This document shows, piece by piece, positions 35,505 through 44,089 of a stretch of 49,170 nucleotides of DNA. The notes below the pieces were generated by a model that made no database searches, was not told the origin of the DNA, and saw only the letters and a list, made by a program, of their open reading frames with translations. The stretch comes from Fuerstiella sp. GTDB taxonomy: Bacteria; Planctomycetota; Planctomycetia; Planctomycetales; Planctomycetaceae. How positions within the stretch are numbered: the first letter of the stretch is position 1; each line of letters begins with the position of its first letter. The stretch covers positions 1 to 49,170 of the forward strand of contig JALHMY010000077.1 in assembly GCA_022843805.1 (NCBI GenBank), written 5' to 3'. The position numbers and the translations under genes were made by a program.

Positions 35505-36218
35505 ATGTCTTTACTCGCAATTAAGGATCTCAGTGTTTCCTACGGCGCTATTCAGGCACTGAGTGGAATTTCGCTTCATGTTGAAGACGGCGAGATTGTG
35601 ACGCTGATTGGCGGAAACGGCGCCGGTAAGTCCACGACTTTGAGGACCGTCTCCGGTTTGCTGAAGCCAGGACAGGGGTCAGTTGAATTTGAGGGCAAAT
35701 CAATCCACGGAACCGCTCCGCACAGAATTGCTCAGAGTCGGCTGGTGCACGTACCTGAGGGACGAGGTATTTTTGCCAACCTTTCGGTTGAAGAAAATCT
35801 GATGCTCGGGGCGTTTTCGCGTCACGATGCAGATCAGATTGCGGCTGATCGGGAACGTGTGCTGACCCTGTTTCCCCGGGTTCGTGAACGATTGCGTCAG
35901 CAGGCCGGAACTCTTTCCGGAGGAGAACAGCAAATGCTGGCTATTGGCCGGGCACTGCTCGCCCGACCGAAACTGCTCATGCTGGATGAGCCATCACTCG
36001 GGCTCGCTCCTCAGATTGTTCAGACAATCTTTCAGGTGATTCAGCAGATCAATCGCGAAGGTACGACGATCTTACTCGTCGAACAGAATGCCAGCATGGC
36101 GCTGCAGGTTGCTCATCGAGCTTATGTGATCGAAGTCGGTCGGATTCAAATCGAAGGACCGGCCCGGGAACTGGCCGCCAGTGACGCGGTGCGTAAAGCG
36201 TATCTCGGCGCGCACTAA
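35505..36218 (+). CDS. livF: Branched-chain amino-acid ABC ATPase LivF-type
   Basis: A 237-residue second ATPase of the importer. Motifs are Walker A GGNGAGKST, HVPEGRGIFANLSVEENLMLG (the LivF 'PEGR-x-IF' Q-loop form), signature LSGGEQQMLAIGRALL, Walker B LLMLDEPSLGLAP and H-loop LLVEQN with Gln-Asn in place of His-Asp, as is normal in LivF. ATG 35505 has AGGCAAGT before it. It is the last gene of the five-gene importer. The convergent uppP gene ends 150 bp downstream. Confidence 0.95.
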   Translation: MSLLAIKDLSVSYGAIQALSGISLHVEDGEIVTLIGGNGAGKSTTLRTVSGLLKPGQGSVEFEGKSIHGTAPHRIAQSRLVHVPEGRGIFANLSVEENLMLGAFSRHDADQIAADRERVLTLFPRVRERLRQQAGTLSGGEQQMLAIGRALLARPKLLMLDEPSLGLAPQIVQTIFQVIQQINREGTTILLVEQNASMALQVAHRAYVIEVGRIQIEGPARELAASDAVRKAYLGAH

Positions 36219-36369
36219 GCTAAGCAACAGCTGATCGTTTTTTCTTTGGCAACCGCCACACGATCTTTTTCACGCGTAAATGCAGAATGAGACGAGAAAT
36301 GCCGTTAAAGCCGAATTCATATCTCAAGGCCGCATGGCCAGGCCGACGGCAGTCGCCAGGTCAGAAGAT

Positions 36370-37335
36370 TTAACTGCGTGTTAGCCAGATCAGGCAGGCG
36401 ATACCCAAAAGGATTCGGTAATAGCCAAAGGGCATTAGTCCAAAACGACCGAGGCTGTGCACCATAAACTTGACACTGAAAGCCGCGGCAATGAACGCAG
36501 CGACCAGAGCAATCAGTGGTGAGGCGATTCCATATTCTGCCACCATCTGAGCTCCACCCTTCAGTGACTCCCAGGCTGTCGCGGCACTCAGGGTTACCAG
36601 TCCCAGCAGAAAACTGAATTCGACAGACGCAGCCAGACGCAATCCAACCCATCGACATCCCAGAATGGTTGCCAGACTTCGGCTAAAACCAGGCCACATC
36701 GCCACACATTGCATCAGTCCGATAAACAGTGCCTGATGCCACTGCAGATCTTTGAGCTCACTGCCTGCTGACACTTCTTCGCGCGCGGATCCATGCGGAC
36801 TCAGAAGGATCAGAAGTCCACCTGCAATCAAAGCAGCAGCGACGGGAATGACTCCGAACAGATATTCCTTAATGGTGTCCCGCAGTAGCAGGCCCAGCAC
36901 CGCTGCTGGCAGAAAAGCCACCACCAGGTTGATCAGCAGTCGCCGACCTTCCTCATCGTTACCGAGGATTCCGCGAAACATTTGACGGACTCTTCCGAAA
37001 TACAGCAGCAGGACAGCAAGTATCGCGCCACCCTGAATACAGATTGCAAGAGAATCGGCCGCGTCGGAGTGGCTGCCGTCGCCACTGAGACCCATGATGT
37101 CCTGAACGATGAGCAGATGTCCGGTGGAGCTGACCGGCAAATACTCCGTCGCCCCTTCAACGATCCCAAGGATGACTGCGCTAAGGTAGGAGAGTCCCGG
37201 ACCGGAAGCCTTTTCGGCGGCGACGGGTTCATCGGCGGTCGCGGAGGCACAGACAAACAGGACCATCAGGGCAGGCAGGGTTAGCCCGACCAGAGTCTGT
37301 CGAAATAATTGGAACTTCTGACGCAGATTACGCAT
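36370..37335 (-). CDS. uppP: Undecaprenyl-diphosphatase with N-terminal extension
   Basis: A 321-residue UppP/BacA-family enzyme that removes one phosphate from undecaprenyl diphosphate so the lipid carrier can be reused in wall and polysaccharide synthesis. Catalytic motifs are GIVEGATEYLPVSSTGHLLI (Glu-rich plus PxSSTGH) and CVAMWPGFSRSLATILG (PG-x-SRS), in about eight helices. Compared with E. coli UppP (273 residues) there is an extra segment of about 48 residues at the start that looks like a signal peptide (LVGLTLPALMVLFVCASATADE), so the mature N-terminus may be periplasmic. ATG 37335 is used; TTG 37353 is also open. The gene is divergent from hppA. Confidence 0.94.
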   Translation of the reverse strand: MRNLRQKFQLFRQTLVGLTLPALMVLFVCASATADEPVAAEKASGPGLSYLSAVILGIVEGATEYLPVSSTGHLLIVQDIMGLSGDGSHSDAADSLAICIQGGAILAVLLLYFGRVRQMFRGILGNDEEGRRLLINLVVAFLPAAVLGLLLRDTIKEYLFGVIPVAAALIAGGLLILLSPHGSAREEVSAGSELKDLQWHQALFIGLMQCVAMWPGFSRSLATILGCRWVGLRLAASVEFSFLLGLVTLSAATAWESLKGGAQMVAEYGIASPLIALVAAFIAAAFSVKFMVHSLGRFGLMPFGYYRILLGIACLIWLTRS

Positions 37336-37563
37336 TTTTTGAGGACTCAACAAATTATGGCTGGCTTTGAGACATGCTTCTCAATGACATGGTGGGCGGT
37401 TGCAGCAGGGCTCGATCTCGACTACCTTTTCACTAAACAGCTGCACACACAAGTGGAAATGCAATGCACGGTCGGCAAAACAAAAATTCCTTGCAAGTGC
37501 AGCAGTTGTTACCGTTATTCTGCCCGAAATCCCACCCTTTAAACATTCACAGGATATAACTCA

Positions 37564-40143
37564 ATGCCGTTCAGCGTTGCATCTTTTCAACAGCAACTCC
37601 TGCCCCATAGTGTCGGGAACAGGCCTGATCGTCTGCATCCTTTGGGAAGAACGCTGATGCGACTGGTGGCTGGTACGCTGATCTTCGGGCTGCTCTTTAC
37701 ATTGACGGGATCGTACACAGCTGCCGATGAGGTTCCTTCCGTCAGCGCAGCAGCGGACGCTCAGCCCGCAGAAATCCACGCGGGTGGTGAAGCCAGTCTA
37801 AAGCTGCCGGACCTGAATCAGGCAAAATTCTTTCGAGGTCTGATTGGTGGTCGGGATCTGCTGTATACCGGTGTTTTTGTGTCGATAATGGGCCTGGTAT
37901 TTGGGCTGATCGTTTGTTCTCAGCTGAAGAAACTTCCCGTTCATGCGTCAATGCTCGAGGTTTCGGAACTGATCTATGAAACATGCAAAACCTACTTGCT
38001 GACGCAGGGCAAGTTTCTTTTCGTACTGTGGCTGTTCATTGGCGCCATCATTGTCTTTTACTTCAAGTATCTTCTGCTGTTCAGCACCGCTAAAGTATCG
38101 ATCATTCTGGCATTCAGCGTGATTGGCATCATGGGCAGCTATATGGTGGCCTGGTTTGGAATCCGGGTAAACACCTACGCCAATTCAAGAACGGCATTCG
38201 CATCACTTACCGGACTTGCATTCCCCTGTTACCAGATTCCTCTGAAGGCCGGGATCAGCATTGGAATGCTTCTGATCAGTGTTGAACTGCTGCTGATGCT
38301 CATCATTCTGATGTTCATTCCTGGCGACTACGCTGGTCCCTGCTTCATTGGCTTCGCCATTGGAGAATCCCTTGGAGCGGCCGCACTTCGAGTCGCAGGT
38401 GGTATCTTCACGAAGATTGCCGACATCGGCGCGGACCTGATGAAGATCGTCTTTAAGATCAAGGAAGACGATGCTCGAAATCCGGGTGTTATTGCGGACT
38501 GTACCGGAGACAATGCGGGAGACTCCGTCGGGCCATCCGCAGACGGATTTGAAACCTACGGAGTCACCGGGGTTGCTCTGGTCACGTTTATCCTTCTGGC
38601 AGTGAAGGATCCAACCGTTCAGGTTCAACTGCTCGTCTGGATCTTCATGATGCGAGTCATGATGGTATTGTCTTCGGCCACTGCCTATTTCGTGAATGAT
38701 CGACTGGCAGTGAAGAAGTATGGCCATGCCCGCCATTTTAACTTCGAAGCCCCACTGACTCTGCTGGTCTGGCTGACATCTCTTTCTTCGGTTTTGCTGA
38801 CCTACATTGCATCTGCCGTTCTGATCCCCAGCCTTGGGGGAGACACTTCACTCTGGTGGAAATTGTCAACGATTATTACGTGCGGAACACTTGCTGGTGC
38901 GATCATTCCGGAAGTTGTGAAAGTATTCACATCCACGGAATCGGGACATGTTCGTGAAGTTGTTACGTCTTCCCGTGAAGGGGGTGCGTCACTGAATATT
39001 CTCTCCGGTTTGGTGGCAGGAAACTTCAGTGCCTACTGGCTGGGAATGATCATTATGCTCCTGATGGGTGCTGCCTACGGAATGAGCACCACAATCCAGG
39101 CTGACATGATGCTTGCACCTGCCGTCTTCTCCTTTGGTCTCGTAGCGTTTGGATTTCTGGGAATGGGCCCGGTGACAATTGCCGTAGACAGTTACGGACC
39201 GGTCACTGACAACGCTCAGTCGGTTTATGAACTCTCGACAATTGAAACGCTGCCTGGAATTTCAGAAGAACTGAAGAACAACTTTGGATTTACTCCGGAC
39301 TTTGAACTGGCCAAAGAAAACCTTGAAAAGAACGACGGTGCAGGAAATACGTTTAAGGCAACTGCAAAACCAGTGCTTATCGGGACCGCGGTAGTGGGTG
39401 CAACCACAATGATTTTCTCAATCATTCTGGAACTGACTCATGGCCTGCAACCCGAACTGATGGGAAATCTTTCGATTCTGCATCCACCGTTTTTGCTGGG
39501 CATGATCGCTGGCGGTGCTTTGATTTACTGGTTCACCGGTGCTTCAATGCAGGCCGTGACGACGGGCGCATATCGAGCGGTTGAATTCATCAAGGAAAAT
39601 ATCAAACTCGATGATACCGTTGTGAAGGCATCCACGGCGGACAGCAAGAAGGTGGTCGAAATCTGCACGGATTATGCACAGTCCGGCACATTTAACATTT
39701 TCGTAACCGTCTTCTTTTCCACCCTCGGATTTGCCTTCCTGGATCCGTATTTCTTTATTGGTTACCTGATTTCCATTGCTCTGTTTGGTCTCTATCAGGC
39801 AAATTTCATGGCGAACGCCGGCGGTGCCTGGGACAACGCCAAGAAAATCGTGGAAACGGACCTGAAGGCCAAAGGGACAGAACTGCACGCAGCATGTGTT
39901 GTCGGCGATACGGTTGGTGACCCGTTCAAGGACACTTCATCCGTTGCATTGAATCCGATTATTAAGTTCACGACGCTGTTTGGACTGCTCGCGGTGCCAC
40001 TGGCCGTTTCCCTCAGGGAAAAAGAGGGTGCGAACGTCACAGCAGGCTTCGCTGTGGTCTTCATCTTGATTTCGATGTTCTTCGTCTACCGTTCATTCTA
40101 CAAAATGCGGATTCGCATGGATGATCATGTCAGCCACAGTTAA
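37564..40143 (+). CDS. hppA: Membrane-bound ion-pumping pyrophosphatase
   Basis: An 859-residue integral membrane pyrophosphatase that couples pyrophosphate hydrolysis to proton (or sodium) export. About 16 helices follow a signal-peptide-like segment and linker (about 32-90). Active-site blocks are IADCTGDNAGDSVGPSADGF (310-329), the region around GNTFKATAK (594-602) and GDTVGDPFKDTSSVALN near the C-terminus. Lys598, in the position that is Ala in potassium-dependent enzymes, predicts potassium independence. ATG 37564 has AGGA nine bases before it; ATG 37657 would leave a tidier signal peptide. A strong terminator follows. It lets the cell recover energy from biosynthetic pyrophosphate. Confidence 0.95.
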   Translation: MPFSVASFQQQLLPHSVGNRPDRLHPLGRTLMRLVAGTLIFGLLFTLTGSYTAADEVPSVSAAADAQPAEIHAGGEASLKLPDLNQAKFFRGLIGGRDLLYTGVFVSIMGLVFGLIVCSQLKKLPVHASMLEVSELIYETCKTYLLTQGKFLFVLWLFIGAIIVFYFKYLLLFSTAKVSIILAFSVIGIMGSYMVAWFGIRVNTYANSRTAFASLTGLAFPCYQIPLKAGISIGMLLISVELLLMLIILMFIPGDYAGPCFIGFAIGESLGAAALRVAGGIFTKIADIGADLMKIVFKIKEDDARNPGVIADCTGDNAGDSVGPSADGFETYGVTGVALVTFILLAVKDPTVQVQLLVWIFMMRVMMVLSSATAYFVNDRLAVKKYGHARHFNFEAPLTLLVWLTSLSSVLLTYIASAVLIPSLGGDTSLWWKLSTIITCGTLAGAIIPEVVKVFTSTESGHVREVVTSSREGGASLNILSGLVAGNFSAYWLGMIIMLLMGAAYGMSTTIQADMMLAPAVFSFGLVAFGFLGMGPVTIAVDSYGPVTDNAQSVYELSTIETLPGISEELKNNFGFTPDFELAKENLEKNDGAGNTFKATAKPVLIGTAVVGATTMIFSIILELTHGLQPELMGNLSILHPPFLLGMIAGGALIYWFTGASMQAVTTGAYRAVEFIKENIKLDDTVVKASTADSKKVVEICTDYAQSGTFNIFVTVFFSTLGFAFLDPYFFIGYLISIALFGLYQANFMANAGGAWDNAKKIVETDLKAKGTELHAACVVGDTVGDPFKDTSSVALNPIIKFTTLFGLLAVPLAVSLREKEGANVTAGFAVVFILISMFFVYRSFYKMRIRMDDHVSHS

Positions 40144-40174
40144 TAATCAGGCTGCTGACTGTCGTTAAGCATGG

Positions 40175-40207
40175 AAAGGGCATCTGAAGGGATGCCCTTT
40201 CTTTTTT
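40175..40207 (+). terminator. Rho-independent terminator of hppA
   Basis: A perfect 10-bp stem, AAAGGGCATC (40175-40184) and GATGCCCTTT (40191-40200), has a 6-base loop and is followed by CTTTTTT. It lies 32 bp after the hppA stop. Confidence 0.93.
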
Positions 40208-40543
40208 GCGCAGGTGATCCCGGTTGTGCAGGTGATCCCCGGAGCAATGATGTTTGGCCGTTTCTGCCATTGCAAACCTGCGAACCGCTGACTGTGGCTT
40301 CTGATCACTGTGCTTTGCAGCGATTGTAGCGGGATTGCTCTTTCTGCGACGCTGGTAAAGTCCTTTTGGCACGCAGACCCTGCGTCCTGGCAGGAATGAA
40401 AGGGATATTTTCGCAACGCGATCGCCGAACAGGCGGGAATCGGCAAATTCTTCCGAAGCAGCAGTTCAGATCACGCGATTTACACCGTTTCATCGATAGG
40501 AAATAGCAGCCTTTCCTTACACTCAAAGATTCGGTGCGTGCGC
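40208..40543. other. Spacer upstream of the fourth MMPL gene
   Basis: This 336-bp stretch has no recognisable gene. The 12-base string GCAGGTGATCCC occurs twice close together (about 40210 and 40228), a small direct repeat upstream of the MMPL gene. Confidence 0.4.
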
Positions 40544-42682
40544 ATGATTGCAGATTTCTATCGTCGACATTCGATGACACTGATTATTTCATGTCTGATC
40601 GCGTTGCCCGTGCTGACATGGTATGGCGAGCGCATGCCATCGAATAACGATATCGAAGCATGGCTTCCCAACGACAGCCAGGTTCGCCGGGACTACGACG
40701 AGTTTGTTCGGACGTTTGGCGCTGACGAAACAATTCTCGTGGGATTTCAGAAGCCGTTTCCTGCACCGGAAAGGTTAAACAGTCTGGCGCGACGTCTTGG
40801 CAGCCTGCCTGGTGTCGGTGCATGCTGGACCCGCGGCGACGTGGTGGATCTGATGACAGCCAATCATGTGGATGCAGCGACCGCGGATGAGCGGCTGCTC
40901 CACCTGCTGCGAGCTCCCGCGGGCGACCTTGAAACACTGATGCTGTCACTGAAAAGCGATCGATTCGCCTCACGCAGTGAACTGCTCGAGCAAATTCGGT
41001 CACAACTTCAGTATTGTGATATGGAAAACGCGATCGTAGCCGGTGCTCCCGTTGTCACTTCACAGCTGGATATGCTCGGGAGTCGGGAAAATGGCAGAAC
41101 GCTGTTTGCACTGACTCTGCTGATCTGTGCCGTCCTGCTCTATTTCAATATTGGCTGCTGGAAAGCGTCCGCTGCTCTGATCGTGACAAACGTATTCAGC
41201 ATTCAGTGCACATTGAGCGTAATGCATCTGCTTGGGCAGGAAATGAACTTTATTCTGGCCGCACTGCCGGTGATGGTGATGGTGTTTACCACCGGAGCCG
41301 CCATTCACTTTATCGGACAGTATATCACACATGCTCACGAGCGAAACGGTATTGGTCGGGCGATGAAGGCTGTGATCTGGCCCAGCCTCTTCGCTGCACT
41401 GACGACTGTCATCGGTCTGCTCAGCCTCGCAATTTCGGATATTGGTCCGATTCCGCACTTTGGCAAGGCGGCTGCTGCCGGGACCATCGTATCTTTTATC
41501 GTCGGTCTTGGTCTGACGCCAGCCGTGCTGCTTGCAGTCAAATACAGGGTTCCGCAGAGCCGGCCGGGACAGGCAATAATCGAACGCATGGGAATGATCG
41601 TTCTCAATCATCCTATGCGAGTGCTGATTCCAATGCTCCTGCTGACTGCGTTTTCTGCAGTGGGACTTCGCAACATCCGGACTCTGATCGATCCGCTGGA
41701 ATTTCTTCCGGACGATGATCCTGTCCTGCGTGATACTCTGCATGTGAAGCGGTGCCTGACCAGTCCGACAACAATCGAAGCGGTCGTCGATTTTGCAGGT
41801 GCAGAATCATCGTTCTTCTCCCGGCTTCAGGAAGTGCGGCGATTTGAGGAAGCTCTGCAAAAGAATGCCAACGTCTGCCACACGCTTTCGCTTGCCGATT
41901 TCTTCCCCGCTCAACTCAACGAAAAGGATCTTTCCATCTCGAAACTCGTGTCATCCTCGGGCAGTGAAGCAGCCGGGTCGCTGATGGCTGATGGATGCCG
42001 GCTCTGGCGAGTATCAATTCGGCTGTTCGATGATGCACCGGCTCCAATGCGACAGACGTTGAACGACTTTCAGACGGCCAGCTGGGATCATCAGGTAACG
42101 TTTACCGGGCTCGGTCCACTGCTCGAAAAAGCTCAGGGAGATATCTTTGACGGCTTCTGGAAGAGTTTCAGCTCCGCTTTCCTGCTGATCACTGTGGTCA
42201 TGGTTGTCGCTCTCAGATCACCATTTGCCGGCCTGATCGCAATGATCCCGAATATTCAACCCATCGTGCTCGTCTTCGGCATCCTCGGCTGGATGGATTA
42301 CCCGGTCGACATCGGAATCATGATGACGGCGAGTATTGCTTTGGGGCTCGCCGTGGATGGCACATTCCACTTCCTGTTTAACTATCAGTCGAGCCTGAGG
42401 GCGACGCGGTGTCGTTACCGGTCGGTTCGTCGCGCATTGCTGCATACAGGCATGCCGATCATCACATCCGGCATCATCTCGGGCGTTGGTCTGCTGGCCC
42501 TCGGAATGTCGCCCTTCAGGCCGACAATGAGATTCGGCGTTCTTATGTTTTGTCTGATGACGGCCGCGACAATCGGCGACCTGATTTTGCTGCCTGCATT
42601 CCTGTCCATCCGAACGAAACGGCGGCGTATCAGTCGAGGTGCTTCAATGCCTGCTATATCAGCCCATACCCGAGCTGCCTGA
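40544..42682 (+). CDS. MMPL/RND-superfamily permease (twin of 20929-23067)
   Basis: A 712-residue two-repeat MMPL permease. It begins MIADFYRRHSMTLIISCLIA and has the domain entry SNNDIEAWLPNDSQVRRDYD, the helix VMVMVFTTGAAIHFIGQY and the relay motif ASIALGLAVDGTFHFLFNYQ. It equals the 20929-23067 protein in length and keeps long shared blocks such as DYDEFVRTFGADE and the pre-helix segment FTGLGP-LLEKAQGDIFDGF. ATG 40544 aligns with the twin's start; the GTG two codons earlier (40538) is less likely. It stands alone, 400 bp past hppA, and its 3' end overlaps the convergent APC permease by 24 bp. The substrate is unknown. Confidence 0.92.
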   Translation: MIADFYRRHSMTLIISCLIALPVLTWYGERMPSNNDIEAWLPNDSQVRRDYDEFVRTFGADETILVGFQKPFPAPERLNSLARRLGSLPGVGACWTRGDVVDLMTANHVDAATADERLLHLLRAPAGDLETLMLSLKSDRFASRSELLEQIRSQLQYCDMENAIVAGAPVVTSQLDMLGSRENGRTLFALTLLICAVLLYFNIGCWKASAALIVTNVFSIQCTLSVMHLLGQEMNFILAALPVMVMVFTTGAAIHFIGQYITHAHERNGIGRAMKAVIWPSLFAALTTVIGLLSLAISDIGPIPHFGKAAAAGTIVSFIVGLGLTPAVLLAVKYRVPQSRPGQAIIERMGMIVLNHPMRVLIPMLLLTAFSAVGLRNIRTLIDPLEFLPDDDPVLRDTLHVKRCLTSPTTIEAVVDFAGAESSFFSRLQEVRRFEEALQKNANVCHTLSLADFFPAQLNEKDLSISKLVSSSGSEAAGSLMADGCRLWRVSIRLFDDAPAPMRQTLNDFQTASWDHQVTFTGLGPLLEKAQGDIFDGFWKSFSSAFLLITVVMVVALRSPFAGLIAMIPNIQPIVLVFGILGWMDYPVDIGIMMTASIALGLAVDGTFHFLFNYQSSLRATRCRYRSVRRALLHTGMPIITSGIISGVGLLALGMSPFRPTMRFGVLMFCLMTAATIGDLILLPAFLSIRTKRRRISRGASMPAISAHTRAA

Positions 42683-44089
42683 CAACTCCTGATCTTTCCT
42701 GCGTCGAAAGTAAAAGTACAGCGGAATTCCAAGCGACATCAGCACCAGCCCGGCAATGGATTCCAGTGGTTTTGTCAGCAGCGTATTGATAATCAGCCAG
42801 ACAGCCACCACAACGAAGACCAGCGGGACAACCGGATATCCAAATGTTCTGTAACTGCGTACCGCATTCGGCATACGCACTCGCAGCACAAAGATGGATG
42901 CTGTGACCAGCCCATAAAAGATCCACGAGGCGAAAAGCAAACAATCGGTCAGCTGATCAAACGTTCCGGACAAAGCCAGCACCGATGCCCAGAACCCCTG
43001 AAGAATCAGACAGGTGACGGGCACCCGAGTTCCTTCATTCAGCACGCCCAGCCCGGGCAGAAACAGTCGATCGCGGGCCATTGCAAACGGGACTCGGGCA
43101 TTTGACAGGATCGAGCCATTCAACGCTCCGACAGCGGATACAACAAAAACGATTGAGACAAATCGGCCTCCGAAATCACCAAGGAATGTTGTTGCCGCTT
43201 TTGCGGCAACGGGCAACGCATCACGATGCAGAGTCGAATTCGAAGTGAGTACTTCGGTAAAGGGCAAAGCATAAAAGTAGGCCACATTCAGCGAACAATA
43301 CAAAACAGTCACACACAACATGCCATAGATCAGAGCTTTGGGAATATTCCGTCCGGGATCTCGTACTTCTCCTGCTGCCATTGGCATGTTGTTCCAGCCG
43401 TCGTAGCCCCACAGTGCGGCCAGCATTGCAGTACCAAACAGGGAAAAACCACTCCAGTTCGCTGCGTCCGCCGGGCGACTGAAATGAGCCCAGGATGCAC
43501 TGCCTGAACTGAAAAACACACCGCCGATAATCATGGCAATCCCGGCCGTTTTCAGTAACGTGAGGATCAGTTGCACGCGTCCGCCAAATCGGACCGTCAG
43601 GCAATTGACGCCCGTCAGAATAAAAATGACGGTGACCGCAACCACCTGTCGGATTCCAAACTGCCAGTGAATCGTCTCTCCAAACAGTCGGATATCATGT
43701 CGGAGCCAGACATCATCCAGAGGCAGTATCGCAGAAAGAAAGATGGCAATCCCCGCCCCCAGGCTGGCGATTGAAGCACTTCCAGCCACGATAAATCGCT
43801 GCCAGCCAAATAAAAATGCGGCCGCAGGACCGTAGGCTGTTCTCAGGTAGACGTATTCTCCTCCCGCCTCCGGCATCATGGCGCCGAGTTCGGCATAGGT
43901 TAGTGCACCTGCCAGTGATAAAAGTCCGGCCGCGACCCATGCTGCCAGAACCAGCATGGGGCTGCCGACCGCCTGCGCCATCGGTGCCGCCTTCAGGAAT
44001 ACTCCGGTTCCAATCACCGTTCCAATTACCAGCGCTGTGGTGTCTGTCAGGGCCAGGCCTCGAAGCAACTGCGTCTTCGGCTCATTCAT
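42659..44089 (-). CDS. APC-superfamily amino acid permease
   Basis: A 476-residue permease of the amino acid-polyamine-organocation superfamily with 12 helices. The unwound substrate-binding part of helix 1 reads VIGTVIGTGVFLKAAPMAQ, with the G-x-G-V/I-F signature. Helix 6 reads GTAMLAALWGYDGWNNMPMAAGEVRDPGRNIPKAL, the FxGFE-like site, here as WGYDGW. The C-terminal half keeps the LAT/YfnA pattern YRTFGYPVVPLVFVV. ATG 44089 has GAGGTG upstream. The start overlaps the previous permease stop by 8 bp, so translation is coupled. Its 3' end overlaps the convergent MMPL gene. Substrate not readable from sequence. Confidence 0.93.
   Translation of the reverse strand: MNEPKTQLLRGLALTDTTALVIGTVIGTGVFLKAAPMAQAVGSPMLVLAAWVAAGLLSLAGALTYAELGAMMPEAGGEYVYLRTAYGPAAAFLFGWQRFIVAGSASIASLGAGIAIFLSAILPLDDVWLRHDIRLFGETIHWQFGIRQVVAVTVIFILTGVNCLTVRFGGRVQLILTLLKTAGIAMIIGGVFFSSGSASWAHFSRPADAANWSGFSLFGTAMLAALWGYDGWNNMPMAAGEVRDPGRNIPKALIYGMLCVTVLYCSLNVAYFYALPFTEVLTSNSTLHRDALPVAAKAATTFLGDFGGRFVSIVFVVSAVGALNGSILSNARVPFAMARDRLFLPGLGVLNEGTRVPVTCLILQGFWASVLALSGTFDQLTDCLLFASWIFYGLVTASIFVLRVRMPNAVRSYRTFGYPVVPLVFVVVAVWLIINTLLTKPLESIAGLVLMSLGIPLYFYFRRRKDQELSGSSGMG

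Noticed and set aside
31176..36218. Urea importer UrtABCDE
   Set aside because: The binding protein (387 residues) and short permeases fit Liv proteins better, and no urease gene is present.
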